Below, one piece after another: positions 22,380 through 33,539 of a DNA stretch of 64,000 nt. Numbering within the stretch: position 1 is the first letter of the stretch; every line of letters begins with the position of its first letter. This DNA is from Capillidium heterosporum (lineage: Eukaryota; Entomophthoromycota; Entomophthoromycetes; Entomophthorales; Capillidiaceae). The notes under the pieces were generated by a model, which searched no databases, was not told the DNA's origin, and saw only the letters and a list, made by a program, of their open reading frames with translations. Location of the stretch: positions 2,232,001-2,296,000 of the forward strand of contig WBMQ01000001.1 of NCBI GenBank assembly GCA_016630905.1. The letters are read 5' to 3'. Both the position numbers and the translations under genes were made by a program.

Positions 22380-22640
22380 TTCATTATTTGCTTTCAAATC
22401 GTGAGTAGTGATCAGAATGTATTTCTCAGGGTCAAAGCATATACTCCACAATAATAGGGTTATCATTAAAAGACTTGATCTGATCCATACCACCTGACGT
22501 AGCTACCAATTACTGAGGGTTCCCAACGGCAATCTTTGATAATGGAAATATGTGCCACGGAATAAAGACCATTTGAAAACCAAGGGAACTTTAGAACTTC
22601 CAAACTAGACCTGAACTGGACGGTCTACACCTAAATCGGT
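22380..22640 (-). pseudogene. Possible decayed beta-propeller gene fragment
   Basis: Reading minus, one frame gives RSSLEVLKFPWFSNGLYS, VAHISIIKDCRWEPS and on to SGGMDQIKSF, DNPIIVEYML and EKYILITTHDLK, but frame changes and stops are needed to join them. The pattern resembles WD-type repeats of a large subunit such as TFIIIC tau91, though I cannot confirm a family. No start or end is visible. Confidence 0.3.
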
Positions 22641-22931
22641 CAATGTTTCACTTATATAAAAGTAAAGGTGTTGGTGTATGGTGGAATCAATTTAAGGGGT
22701 TTTAATTCTATAGAATGACTCAGAGCATTAAATTCCGAGCATCTCATTAGCTGAATTCAGCTTTTCTTCCAATTTTAGCTATGTGTTACCCCACTTCCAT
22801 ATTTCGCTTAAAATTATATGGTCATCTGGCCAACGCTCAGTTGTGATTTTAAAGCGGGATGATGAAATGGAATGAACCTTAAATGTTAAAGGACTTTACT
22901 AAGCCAACCCGACGTCATCTCAAAGGGCGCG

Positions 22932-22939
22932 TATATAAA
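22932..22939 (+). promoter_or_regulatory. TATA box of the subtilase gene
   Basis: TATATAAA inside a locally GC-rich stretch (GGGCGCG precedes it), about 125 bp before the ATG. The contrast with its surroundings makes it more credible than other TATA-like strings in this AT-rich window. Confidence 0.55.
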
Positions 22940-23062
22940 CCTGATGGCTGGCATACATCTACCCTTTTATAATTTCTTTTCTTTAGCTCTTTTTTTATAA
23001 CTGTATTATACTGAACAATTTTAGTTTCCACTTCAACCAAGACCACTTATTTGTATTATAAG

Positions 23063-24334
23063 ATGAAATTCGTACTCGTTTCCATCCTGGTCAGCAGTAT
23101 CGCCGGTCAGACCCTAACCAACTTTTTCGAGTCAGTTGCCGACGAGTTACTGACCACCTTACACGCCCCAAAGACGGAAGTCATCCCTGACCATTATCTG
23201 ATCAAATTTAAGGCGTCGAGCAACAACAACCGCATTGACAGCCATTTCACAGCCCTCAACTCGATCATCTCCCAAGCCAACTCTTTCGCTGGTGACAAGT
23301 CGGAAAATGAATTGAAGCATGTCTACCACGGACTCTTTGATGGCTACTCAGGCAAGTTCCAACCCGAAGTAATCAATATGATCCGCAAGACTGAGGAAGT
23401 TGAGTACATTGAGAAGGACTCGGTCGTCAACGCCATCAACCTCGAAGTCGGTGCTCCTTGGGGTCTGGCTCGTATCTCCCACCGTAAGCCCCTGGACTTT
23501 GGAACTTACAACAAGTACCTCTACGACGACCGCGCCGGTGCCAACGTCACAGTCTACGTCATCGATACAGGTATCAATATTGAACATGTTGACTTTGAAG
23601 GACGTGCCATTTGGGGTAAGACAATTCCTCAGGGAGATCGTGATGAGGATGGCAACGGGCACGGTACCCATTGTGCCGGAACTATTGGTGGCAATAAATA
23701 CGGTGTTGCCAAGCATGCTAAGATCGTTGCTGTAAAGGTTCTTCGCTCCAATGGCTCTGGTTCCATGTCTGATGTCGTCAAAGGTGTCGAATGGGCTGCC
23801 AATGCCGCCGCTGAAGAAGCTAGAGCCGCTCGTGCCAGTGGAAAGGCCCACAAAGGAAGTGTCGCCAATATGTCATTAGGTGGTGGTTACAGCCGCGCCT
23901 TGAACGATGCTGTCAATTATGCTGTCAAGAAGGGGCTCAACTTTGCTGTAGCTGCTGGTAACGACGATTCCGACGCCTGTGAGTACTCCCCCGCCTCTGC
24001 CGAATTAGCTGTCACTGTTGGTGCTTCCACCATCAACGACGAGCGTGCCTGGTTCTCCAACTGGGGTAAGTGCACTGACATCTTCGCCCCCGGTCTTAAC
24101 GTCCTATCTACCTGGAAGGGATCCAAGCACGCCACCAACACCATCTCCGGTACCTCTATGGCCAGCCCCCACATCGCCGGTGTACTGGCCTACTTCCTAT
24201 CTTTGGAGGATAAGCCTCTCTCCCCCGCCGAACTTAAGCAGAAGATCATTGACGACTCGACCAAGGATGTCTTGGATGACATTTCCTCCAGTACCCCCAA
24301 CAAGTTGGTCTATATCAACCCACCCAAGAACTAA
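23063..24334 (+). CDS. Subtilase, cerevisin/proteinase B type
   Basis: Uninterrupted 423-residue frame from the ATG at 23063 (MKFVLVSILVSSIAGQ, a signal peptide). An inhibitor I9 propeptide follows (PDHYLIKFKASSNNN to VEYIEKDSVVNA). The peptidase S8 domain has the complete triad: Asp in VYVIDTGIN, His in GHGTHCAGT and Ser in GTSMASPHIAG. The oxyanion Asn is in AAGNDDSD. This is the proteinase K/cerevisin subfamily, vacuolar (Prb1) or secreted. There is no long C-terminal extension, which is closer to secreted or YSP3-like forms than to S. cerevisiae Prb1. The coding sequence is rich in C-ending codons compared with its neighbours, which suggests high expression. Confidence 0.93.
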   Translation: MKFVLVSILVSSIAGQTLTNFFESVADELLTTLHAPKTEVIPDHYLIKFKASSNNNRIDSHFTALNSIISQANSFAGDKSENELKHVYHGLFDGYSGKFQPEVINMIRKTEEVEYIEKDSVVNAINLEVGAPWGLARISHRKPLDFGTYNKYLYDDRAGANVTVYVIDTGINIEHVDFEGRAIWGKTIPQGDRDEDGNGHGTHCAGTIGGNKYGVAKHAKIVAVKVLRSNGSGSMSDVVKGVEWAANAAAEEARAARASGKAHKGSVANMSLGGGYSRALNDAVNYAVKKGLNFAVAAGNDDSDACEYSPASAELAVTVGASTINDERAWFSNWGKCTDIFAPGLNVLSTWKGSKHATNTISGTSMASPHIAGVLAYFLSLEDKPLSPAELKQKIIDDSTKDVLDDISSSTPNKLVYINPPKN

Positions 24335-25101
24335 GTATCTGTTGTGATGTCTTTTTTACCTTTATGCTCTTCTACATTAAATTCTGACTGCCTCTAGTTT
24401 CTAAACATATTTTGAGTATTACATTGTTTCCTGTTTATTTTACTATTACCTTTACATTGTACTATATTTAAAGATATTATATACGCTATGAAATTTAATT
24501 TAAAAGTTGAAGGATTTTATAGTATACTTTAGCTATCGATGCTGTCCATTCAAATATGACTTTGCAGGTATATGGCCATAGATGTATTTTAATTTACTGA
24601 GGATGATATAGCTTGGCCTCACTAGAAAATCTCAACTTACCTGTGCATTATAATTAATACATACATTCCATTTAAGCTACATCTTTAGTAGATATACTAT
24701 TGAAATTTTGGACAAGTAAATTGAAAAAATAGATCTAACATCGACTGAAACAACACAGCTAAAAAACTATATCCTCAATAAATCAAATCCAACATGGACT
24801 ACTGCTACTGTATATTTTTCAATTGATTCGAAATTTTTAGTAAACTTTATAAATAGCGATTAGAAGCATTTATAATAGCATTGTGTCAAATCTAATAGAT
24901 TCCCTACAAGTACTTTGTTGGTACAAAATAACTGCAAAATAAGGATGTATTTGAGCTGTTTTTTCTAAAAGAGTATATTACTGCCATTAAAGAGTCCTAA
25001 AAACCTTTGTATATCTACTACATTACTATCGAAAATTATCTTATATACTTTTATAAACGCCACAACTCAGATACAAACAATTTATTTCACAATCCTTTTG
25101 G
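24335..25101. other. Intergenic region, nothing convincing
   Basis: AT-rich spacer between the convergent subtilase and lyase genes. No open frame of note, RNA gene or repeat. Confidence 0.6.
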
Positions 25102-27352
25102 CTAAAGTTTGGCCTTAGGAGGTTCTTCCGACTTGCTTAACCAGTAGAAGCCCTATATATCAAAAATCAATTAGTACCTACTTTCAAATCCACATTATAG
25201 AAAAATAATACCTCAGATGCTGGTCTAGGATCGATATTGACGTTGATGATAGTAGGCCCATCCTTTTTAGCCCAACCCTTTGCAAAACTATCTAATGCCT
25301 TCTGCAAGTCTTTACGGTTGCTAACGTCGAAGCCCAAACTGGACCCATTAATAGCAACCAACTTGGAGTAATCGGTACCTGGAGTCAAGGCGAATGATGG
25401 AAGCTCTTTGACATCGTACCCACTAAGGTCAGATTTACCGTGGTAAATACCGCCGTTATTGATGATGACAAAAAGGATGGGGAGCTTGTATCGGTGGCAG
25501 GTCTCGACGTCGCTTAAGCTAAATCCGAATGCTGAGTCGCCCATAACTGCTACAACGGGCTTATTGGGGTAAACAAGCTGACCTAAAGCAGAGATTTAAA
25601 AATGTCAGTATAGTTGCGTAAATTGTAGGGTAATTACTAGCTATGGCATAACCTACACCAACACCCATTACACCTAACGTACCAGCATCCAAACGACGTC
25701 TGGGCAAGTAAGATAGTACACGAGCCCTGGTCACATCCATAGTTCTTGCCCCTTCACTTACAAGACAGTAGTCGCCTTTGAAATGATTGTACAAAGCCTT
25801 TTGAACGGTATCAAGGGCATGGTGGTGGTTGATAAGGGGATGCTCAGGAGCTTCCAGGTGCTTATCCATGCGGGCTCCATTGACATTGATTTTGTTTTCA
25901 AGCTGTTTGCGGAAGCTGGCTCCATTTGTACTGTTTACTAAACTCCTATTCACTTCAATGGCTGAAAGCAATTGTTGCAATACGACTTTAATATCCCCAC
26001 ACAGTGCTACATCAGCCTTCCTGTTGTTATCTAATACATATGAGTTCCATTGAGCTATTGAAAACTTACGGAATTCGCTAGGTTCGATGTCTACTTGGAT
26101 GACTTGGCATGAGGGTCCAAAGTGCTGACCAAATTGGAACATCCAGTTCAGCCTTTGAAATAAGACTTAGTTCTCACAGTACTAAAAGATGTACTTTACC
26201 TAGCACCCAATATCAATACAACGTCGGCTGATTTCAATGCGGTAGCTCTAGCCTTGGATACACAAAGAGGATCATCGTCAGATAGGATACCTTTGCCCTA
26301 AGTTGACACCGTTTCAGTAAAATATGAAATAAAAACTCACCATTGGGGAAGGTAAAAAAGGTAGTGAAAGTAGATCGACTAATCTACGAACCTCCTTTTC
26401 GCTACAACTATAGGCAGCACCTTTACCTAAAACTAGTAAAGGACGCTGAGCTTTGGACAGAAGTTCAGCAGCATTAGCTATTTGAATTGGGTCAGCGCCG
26501 GGGATGGGAGCACTTAAAGGTTTTGGAAGCGCAATTTTGGTATTGGGGTCCAACTTTGTACCAATTAAATCAGCAGGCTAAGTATTTAAAAATAAAAGTT
26601 AGGTGGATTAGACATAACATAGTTTACGAAATCCAAGTAGGTTGGACCAGGTCTCCCAGCTAAACTTAAGCGATAACTACGTTCACTTATAACTGGTATA
26701 GAGGCCAAAGAAGTGAAGCGTGCACTGTACCTAAATTATAATAATACTACTATAAATACAAAGTAAACCAAAATACCATTACTTGGTATAAGGCTTACAC
26801 GATTCCACTTGATCCAGCTCTTGGAAAGCTCCCTTCCCAACTTGCGAAGTTTCACAAGATCCACCGATAAGGATCATAGGCTAATTTTCCATCAGCATTT
26901 AGAATAAAAATCAAAACTTACCCAACCATTGGCTTGCGCATTATAAACTCCAGATAAAGCTAACGAATTTATAATTTAGTAAACATTTTTAATTTAAAAG
27001 TTACCGTGGATAACCCCAGGACCGGAAACTACTAAACAGACCTAAAAGGTATTTAGCCTAGAGGGAATATAAACAAGGGTTACGCCAGGAGTTTTGGTCA
27101 AGTAACCATAGCTTGAAGCTGCATAACTGGCAGTCTGTTCATTTCTACAACCAATAAACCGTATACCTTCGGCGATGCAAGCTTCAGCTACCTAAAAGCA
27201 TTTCCAATAAGAACCTAAAGTAAAGAACTAAAATTTACCTCAACTACTGGTATCCCAACTATACCAAAGATAACTTGGACACCCAGCGACTTCAAAGTTC
27301 GAGCTAGGAGTACGGCTCCTGAATTAGGTATGAAGGTCATGTTGCTACTCAT
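25102..27352 (-). CDS. PXP1: Peroxisomal 2-hydroxyacyl-CoA lyase (ThDP enzyme)
   Basis: Spliced from about twelve exons. The N-terminal ThDP domain carries the catalytic-Glu motif [15 protein letters not shown]. The middle domain follows ([37 protein letters not shown]). The C-terminal domain has the ThDP/Mg2+ motif starting [13 protein letters not shown] and ending VIINN. The protein ends PPKAKL, and AKL is an accepted peroxisomal targeting signal 1. The family (HACL1, yeast Pxp1/YEL020C, oxalyl-CoA decarboxylase) cleaves 2-hydroxy fatty acyl-CoA in alpha-oxidation. One intron near 26026-26064 is only 39 nt and in frame, so translation runs through it; removing it yields [15 protein letters not shown], which fits the family better. 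Start ATG at 27352. Confidence 0.9.
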
Positions 27353-28624
27353 CTTGTTCTTTATATCTTGGAAAGCTTGTTTGGATTTAATTTTTGTAAA
27401 TGTGATTGTAGCTACTTTATATAGTGGTTATCTCTTAATGACGTTTTGATAGAAAAGCAGATACGATAAAGATTCGGTTGCTTAGATTCAATTTGGCAAA
27501 AATGCAATCAAGTGACTGTTAACCTTTTGAACGAATATAGCCGACACCGACTCGAAATAAGATGGCGTTATTTGAACTAGAAAATGCAAATCTAATAGAA
27601 ATTTGTTAATTTATAGAACTTAGCCTTCAATAATGCGAAATTTTTATTGAGTTGCTGACCAAGTTGTTATAGTGATTGATTATTTTAGCTTGGAAGAGGT
27701 GTTCAACTTGCCGTTACGTTTACATAAAGATCTATAAATATAGTGCTTCGGGTCTCTATCCATTTCATCTACAGCTAATTTATAAAGTTCCATATATGGT
27801 TGGGAAGCTACCCGATACCTTATTGCGCCTTAGATTCGTATGTATTGATGAGGTGTAGAGCCTTATATCAGTTATGGCCACTATTTTTTAGTTTCTAATT
27901 TTAAACAAAAGCTTTGCATACATTTAATTGAGAAACTATAAATACAATTACATGTTTTCAAAGTAAATGTACAGTCATGTATAATTAATATGTAGTTTTG
28001 AAAAGGGTAGAAATATAGTTAGATTGTAAATAAAAGATACTAGAGAAGCTTCAAATTTCGACATACTAGTTAGACCTTTATAAAAGTCAATGAATGCGAT
28101 CAATTGAGTTACAGTAGTTATTTAAGTGTAATCAAGAATACTAAAGATGAATCAACAAGTTGTAGCCTGTCCAAGGAATAACTTGAATGTACTACAAGTT
28201 GCTTCACAGTGTAATATATTAATTAGTTCGTCTAATTTGTAAAAGTATAAATGAATAGCTACCATTGACATATACGAATTAAAAGGTTCGATTAGATCTT
28301 CTTATTCCAACCTACATAAAATGTACAGTAGACAGCATCAGCTACAAAAATATACCTAGCTCAACGTACTAGTATATCCAATAGCCTGTAAACACATATT
28401 ACGTTACCCTGGTTTACATTAACAAGCCATTTATAAGTCAAATATACTATGAATACCGGTTTATAAAAGAAACTATCACTAGCATATAATGCCTAAACTT
28501 ATATTACAATACATAAGTAAAAATCAACACGTCTGATAACTAAAGATATACTTACCATAGAAAAGCTAAAGAAAATTTATAAAGTGCTATTAGATGTTTA
28601 TCTACAAGTAGCAGTCAAAAAACA
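27353..28624. other. Intergenic region, nothing convincing
   Basis: AT-rich. A 60-codon plus-strand frame (27676-27858) lacks motifs. Presumably holds the lyase promoter and the ARG82 3' flank. Confidence 0.5.
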
Positions 28625-29519
28625 TTAATTTAAGTTCGTTATAAACTTATCCAAAAGATCTAAAGTGGTATCAATACCTTTGAGGTAGCTTAAATCCGGT
28701 CCAGTCCCCTCCTTCAAATAACTGTGAGCAAAATCGATCATCTTGACCTCTAAACTAGGATTATAAATTTCACCTACCTCATCCCCATCCTCTTCTTCTA
28801 ATTCCTTCCTCCAATTTACTTTCCATTTCAACTTCATACATAATCCGCTTACTCAACTCAGCTTTATCTCCTTCGTAAGCAATAAGCAACGATGAAGCAA
28901 TAAATTGGGCATCCAAATTTTGAACAACTTGTCGAATAGCTTGTATACGCAATTTGAGATCGAGGGCCAGTTTTTTTCTTATATCACGACCTAAACTTTG
29001 GGGAAAAAAGCTTTCAAAGATGGTGTGAAGTTGTTCCCCTTTCAAATCATATCCAAACTGTCGGTCGTAAACTTGGTAAGTTCCAGTTTGAGTATCAAAA
29101 ACTTTCATACCAGTCATACGTATCCCATACTCGAAAGAAGTTGTCTGCTTAGCTTTTTCTGTCATACGTTTTACCTTCTCCGGGTTGGCGAAGTGGTCGT
29201 AAAGTTTGGTACCCAGCTTCAAATCTAAAATAGTAGGTTGGTCAAAGTAGTAAGTCAAATTTTCTAAGCAGAGATAAGTTGTAGTTTTCTCCTCATCGTT
29301 ATTGACATTGGTAGCGTCTGAAGGTTGTAAATTTTGGTCGGAATTCTCAATCAAAGTACCAAAGTACTGGGGACACAATTCTAAAAGATGGGGGAGGTTG
29401 GGTAAACTGCTGTAAAACTGGAGTTCGTTACCGACGCTAGGTTTCATAAGGATGGAGTCGTCGATATTGGTCTTTATTCCTGAATGTCCGCCCACTTGGT
29501 TTTCGAACGGCTTGTGCAT
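28625..29519 (-). CDS. ARG82: Inositol polyphosphate multikinase (Ipk2/Arg82)
   Basis: The IPK-family signature PxxxDxKxG is present as PTILDLKLGTKLYD, with SSLLIAYEGD after it and the C-terminal catalytic IDFAHSYLKEGTGPD. The N-terminus (QVGGHSGIKTN, ILMKPSVGNELQFY) is also typical. The enzyme phosphorylates IP3 to IP4/IP5 and supports phosphate, arginine and transcriptional control. Two frames overlap at 28779-28837 with a +1 offset. A 55-nt intron with a GTAAGC donor and an ATTAG acceptor would join them as AELKEEDGDE, giving about 280 residues. It lacks a clear branch site and pyrimidine tract, so a single-base break is the alternative. An acidic linker at this point is normal for fungal Arg82. 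Confidence 0.85.
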
Positions 29520-29884
29520 CTTATTTATTTTGCTAGGCTCTTGTTTTGAGAAATAGAAAGGTTGGAGTTTTGTAAAATTGGCAAATTGCTCCGGAAGATG
29601 GAATGTAAATTTAGCCGCACAATTTTACATTTAATAATCGAACACTGGAGTAAGTTTGATAATTTCTTTTCCAATATATATGTGGATATAAAGTTTGTCT
29701 ATATTTAATAAGATATGTTGCATAAAAGTTACAATGCGTTTTATAGTTTATATAATATCACATGCAGTATAAAGAGCTCTCTTATAATATTTTAAACTAC
29801 AAATTATTAACCATTCTAGGCAATTGCTATATTCAAAGTAGAGATCAAAGTTTAAAATATAGTTATAAAATATTCTAATATACT
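29520..29884. other. Intergenic region
   Basis: ARG82 promoter side and DJ-1 3' flank; AT-rich with no gene visible. Confidence 0.6.
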
Positions 29885-30599
29885 TTAATTCAAAGCGAAA
29901 GGATCATTAGCTGGATCCCAAGGTAGCGACATACTCCAGCATATTGGCAGCAAATTCTGCCTTTTCCTTGCCATGGATCCTACTAATAATATACAACGCA
30001 GAATCGTAACCAGCAGTAAGCCCTGATGAAGTGATAAATTTGCCACCTTGATCATGAACCCATCTAGCCTTATACTTCCAATGGACATTTGGGTAAAGTG
30101 GAGTAACTTTGTGGAAATGTTGCTTATTAGTAGTGGCCTCCTTACCATCTAAAACCCCAGTTTGTGCCAAAATTATGGAACCAGTACAGACCGTTAACAC
30201 GATATCAGCCTTCTCGATAACCTTTTTAAGGTGCTCGACAAAGTTAGAGACTTTAAGTACACCGTTGGTAATATCCACCCCACCGGGGATAACTACCATG
30301 TCGAATTTGCTTGACATCATCAAGGGCACCAGCCTCCTCTAAAGACATTTTGGTTTCCAAGTGGAACCCATTGGTTGCAGATTTGATTTTGGCGTTGGCA
30401 TCTTTGCCTACGATGATCTGAGTAAAGTTGAAGAGGCCCAGGACTTCGGTAGGGCCGATGAGATCAGTTAATGCGAACCCGTCGTAGACAATGGAAGCGA
30501 CCTTGTAGTGAGGCTTAATGGCAATTGGGGGTAAATCTTCACTTAGAACGATACCTATATACTTTGTTAATATAGTTTGTATTATTTAAAACTACTCAT
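29885..30599 (-). CDS. DJ-1/PfpI family protein with two frame breaks
   Basis: A GATase1-like fold. It opens KPHYKVASIVYDGFALTDLI and GPTEVLGLFNF, then MVVIPGGVDITNG, the nucleophile elbow LTVCTGSIILAQTGVLDG, KARWVHDQGGKFITSSG and a C-terminus WDPANDPFALN. This is the PfpI/AraC-domain-like branch with Cys in CTGS, related to isonitrile hydratase-like proteins. Exon 1 is tiny (ATG A at 30599), followed by an intron of about 40 nt. Three frames are needed. A +1 shift near 30290-30330 joins SLEEAGA to SKFDMVV, and another near 29905-29950 joins NMLEY to the DPANDPFA tail. Both shifts preserve family spacing. With two breaks it may be a young pseudogene. Its function is unknown. Confidence 0.65.
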
Positions 30600-32191
30600 G
30601 AGGTTCAAAAATAATACGACTAAGTTGATAGGATAGAAAAGTTTTATTTGATATCTGTTTTTTGGAGAGCTTGCTGCCTATTTATACTGCTACCGACCTT
30701 CGATGTAGGTAGTATTTCGATAAGGCTTGATATTCAACTACTACCTTCAACTGAGTGATTAGTAATACACTTTATGCCTACGACATAAAAATAAATTGTT
30801 CAACAATATTTACTCTATTACTGATAGCATGTATGTAAAGTACATACACATTTCGAACTTTTTCAACTCAAAGGATAATGCTATTTTTACAGCGTTTTAG
30901 TTCGGCAAAACTACAAGTTATCTATTAACTCTAGTCAGCTAAACCATCCACTGGACTACCTCGGCCCATACTGTAGTAGTGGATCTCATTATCAGTACTT
31001 TTCCTTCACCCTCAATTATAAATTGGTATCTTTCAATATATATGCTTAGTTTGGGTGAAGCATCCATGCTCACGTTCAGAAATTAGAAAGCAGTAAGCCA
31101 TACAAATCTTAGCATTTAGCAAATATAGCTACACTATAGGCAACAATGATATCTTTAGAATCATAAAAACGTTGCAACGTGAATGATTAGAATAGGGATT
31201 AGTGATATCAACTAAAAAGTCAAAGCAAATTGCCGAGCTTAATATTTGCTATTTTAGGTACAGCCCACTATATTTTAGCTTCAATATGCTTTTCAAGTGT
31301 ATGTCGTTAAAACAATTTGATTATTAATCCAAATCTAACAGTTTCTAGTTATTTATTAAATATGCAGGCATCTTCTCTTCGATCTAGTGTTTCTGAGTCG
31401 AATTTAATAGGATCGGCATAGTATCATCCGATTCCTTGACATCATGCCCATAATCCAACCTTCCCAGTTAAACCATGCATTCAAATATATTATTATCAAT
31501 TATATACATTTTTGCCTTGATTCCTTCCCATATCTGGAATGTCTAGATTTTTGGATAACTTTCTTTACCACTAGCTGGGACGAAGAGTCAAGCAAGAAAG
31601 CGATAAAACTCAGTCTGTTGCAGCTACTAAGATGGATATAATTGAAGCCAAAATAAATTTACTATTGGCGGTAGCAGCCCAAATCTTCAACCAATCCGAG
31701 TCATAGCCAGCTCCTACAATGAATAGGTACCGAATACTGTTCTCAGAGAGACAAATGATGCATATTATTGAGTAGAGGGACCTAATGCCTGTTAGCTATA
31801 CGTGTATATAGCTTAAATCTACACTTCAAAGACAGGTTTTTCAAAAAGGCTTGGATCTCTCTATGGCGTTTCTCAGTACTTTCATCCAGCTTGTTGACAC
31901 TTTGAACTAGGACTATATTCTTAAAGAAGGCTATAGTGATGATAATTACAACGAAGTAGTAAGTCATAATTCCTAAAATGATGAAGTTACCTAGCAAAAA
32001 GGCGATGTGATCCTTGTGATGTAAGCACGAAGAAGAATATAGTGCATATATAATTGGTAAATCTTAATAATTAGACTTCAGCTTGCAGACATAAGGTTAC
32101 TTTAAAAACCAACTTGGACCTGGCGGAAGCTATATAAAGTTTGTATTATAACTTTCAAAATTAAAGATTATTTATAGCAGTTATAGCTATA

Positions 32192-32365
32192 ATTGAGACC
32201 AAGGACAAAGCAGTACTGGAATACTTGACATCATCTGTATATGTTACTACCTGGTTGAAGGCAGGTCTAGGTGAAGTTGATATTTCCAATTTCTTTATTG
32301 GAGATAGAAGGATAACATTAAAGTCTAAAGACGGTAAAGCTACTTCTACTTTTCTACCAAGCTAA
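32192..32365 (+). pseudogene. Orphan candidate terminal exon
   Basis: 57 open codons that begin soon after an acceptor-like TTATAG and end at TAA. The reading (DKAVLEYLTSSVYVTTWLKA, VDISNFFIGDRRITLKSKDG) has amino-acid composition of real coding but no family I recognise and no upstream exon that I can join. Confidence 0.3.
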
Positions 32366-33539
32366 ACTTATACGTATATATTTTTTTAATATGCCGTGTA
32401 ACTCCTTGCAATTAAATATTTGATTTTAGACCTCGAAAAATTATAGCATAAAATTAGTATAAATTGTATTCAGAGAAATATACTATATTCTTTTTGGCAG
32501 TTGATAAGTTTGGACTTGAGTAGGATGAGGATAACCGCTTTAAGCTAGGTTTTCAGCCAATATTGCTCAACAATATATTGATATGTTATAGGTTTAAAAG
32601 CTTTGAAGGGAACTCTAGTATGTAAGTATAGTTTTAAATGCATGCTATAGATATAGGTCAGTGATAATTGATTAATTTTTGATAAAGAAATCTCAAACTT
32701 AAAAATATATTGCCATGAGTACAGTATTGAATAAACTTCATTTTCTAATTTGTGAATTGAACAAGTAGCTTCAACAAGCCCAAGGAAAGATTATAGTTGT
32801 CTGATGCTACTATATGTAAGACAAAAGGCGATACTTCTGCAATAAATGTAGTGTTCTCTATTATTTAAATAGTTTTCGAGGCAGAACATACATTGTATAG
32901 GTAATTAGCGACCTATTATACTTAAAATTATCTCTAAGCTACTATTTTAGATAGAGAGCATCCTAAACTATGGTAATTAAAATAGTATTTGTATATTGTA
33001 AGAGATTTAATCCAGATGAGATGGCATATATAGCTTAATACTATTGCGTTTTCAGGTTCAATACTTTAGATTATGTTTATATTACAACAATAGTACTCAC
33101 TAAATGCTCCATCAGGATTGTTAAGGTAATAAACGGTAGACATATATGACTAAAAAAGCATATAAAAGTAGGGTATCAAAAAACTTTATATTTAAAATGG
33201 AAGTTCATTCATATATATTGTAGCAAATTTAAACCAAGTGAAGCATGGTATACAACTTAATTTCATTATATTCTCAAGTCTAAGAAACTTTATGAAGCTT
33301 TGGACTCTTCTAAATTCTACCAAAACTTTTACAACCAACAATACCTTCAAATCCATAAACACATCTACTCTATTCGGTCTAATTTTTATGCAGGTGATCA
33401 AAGGAACAAACATCATCAAGTATACATCAAAATTTTCATCTCTCATCTTAGTTTTAATTGTATATACTATAAGTAACGATACTGTCCCAAACTTGTAGCT
33501 AATCCACTTTACATTTAACTCCTAATTTTACGAGTAACT

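Larger units (their letters stand above)
21828..23062. other. Intergenic region between divergent metacaspase and subtilase genes
   Basis: Divergent promoter region of about 1.2 kb. It contains a coding-like remnant on the minus strand at about 22380-22640 and a TATA element for the subtilase at 22932. Short near-repeats of AGCAAT/ATTGCT lie near 22020-22140. No intact gene. Confidence 0.5.

Noticed and set aside
23348..24347. Long frames in other registers across the subtilase gene
   Set aside because: They arise from the gene's biased codon use; the sense frame has the full catalytic triad.
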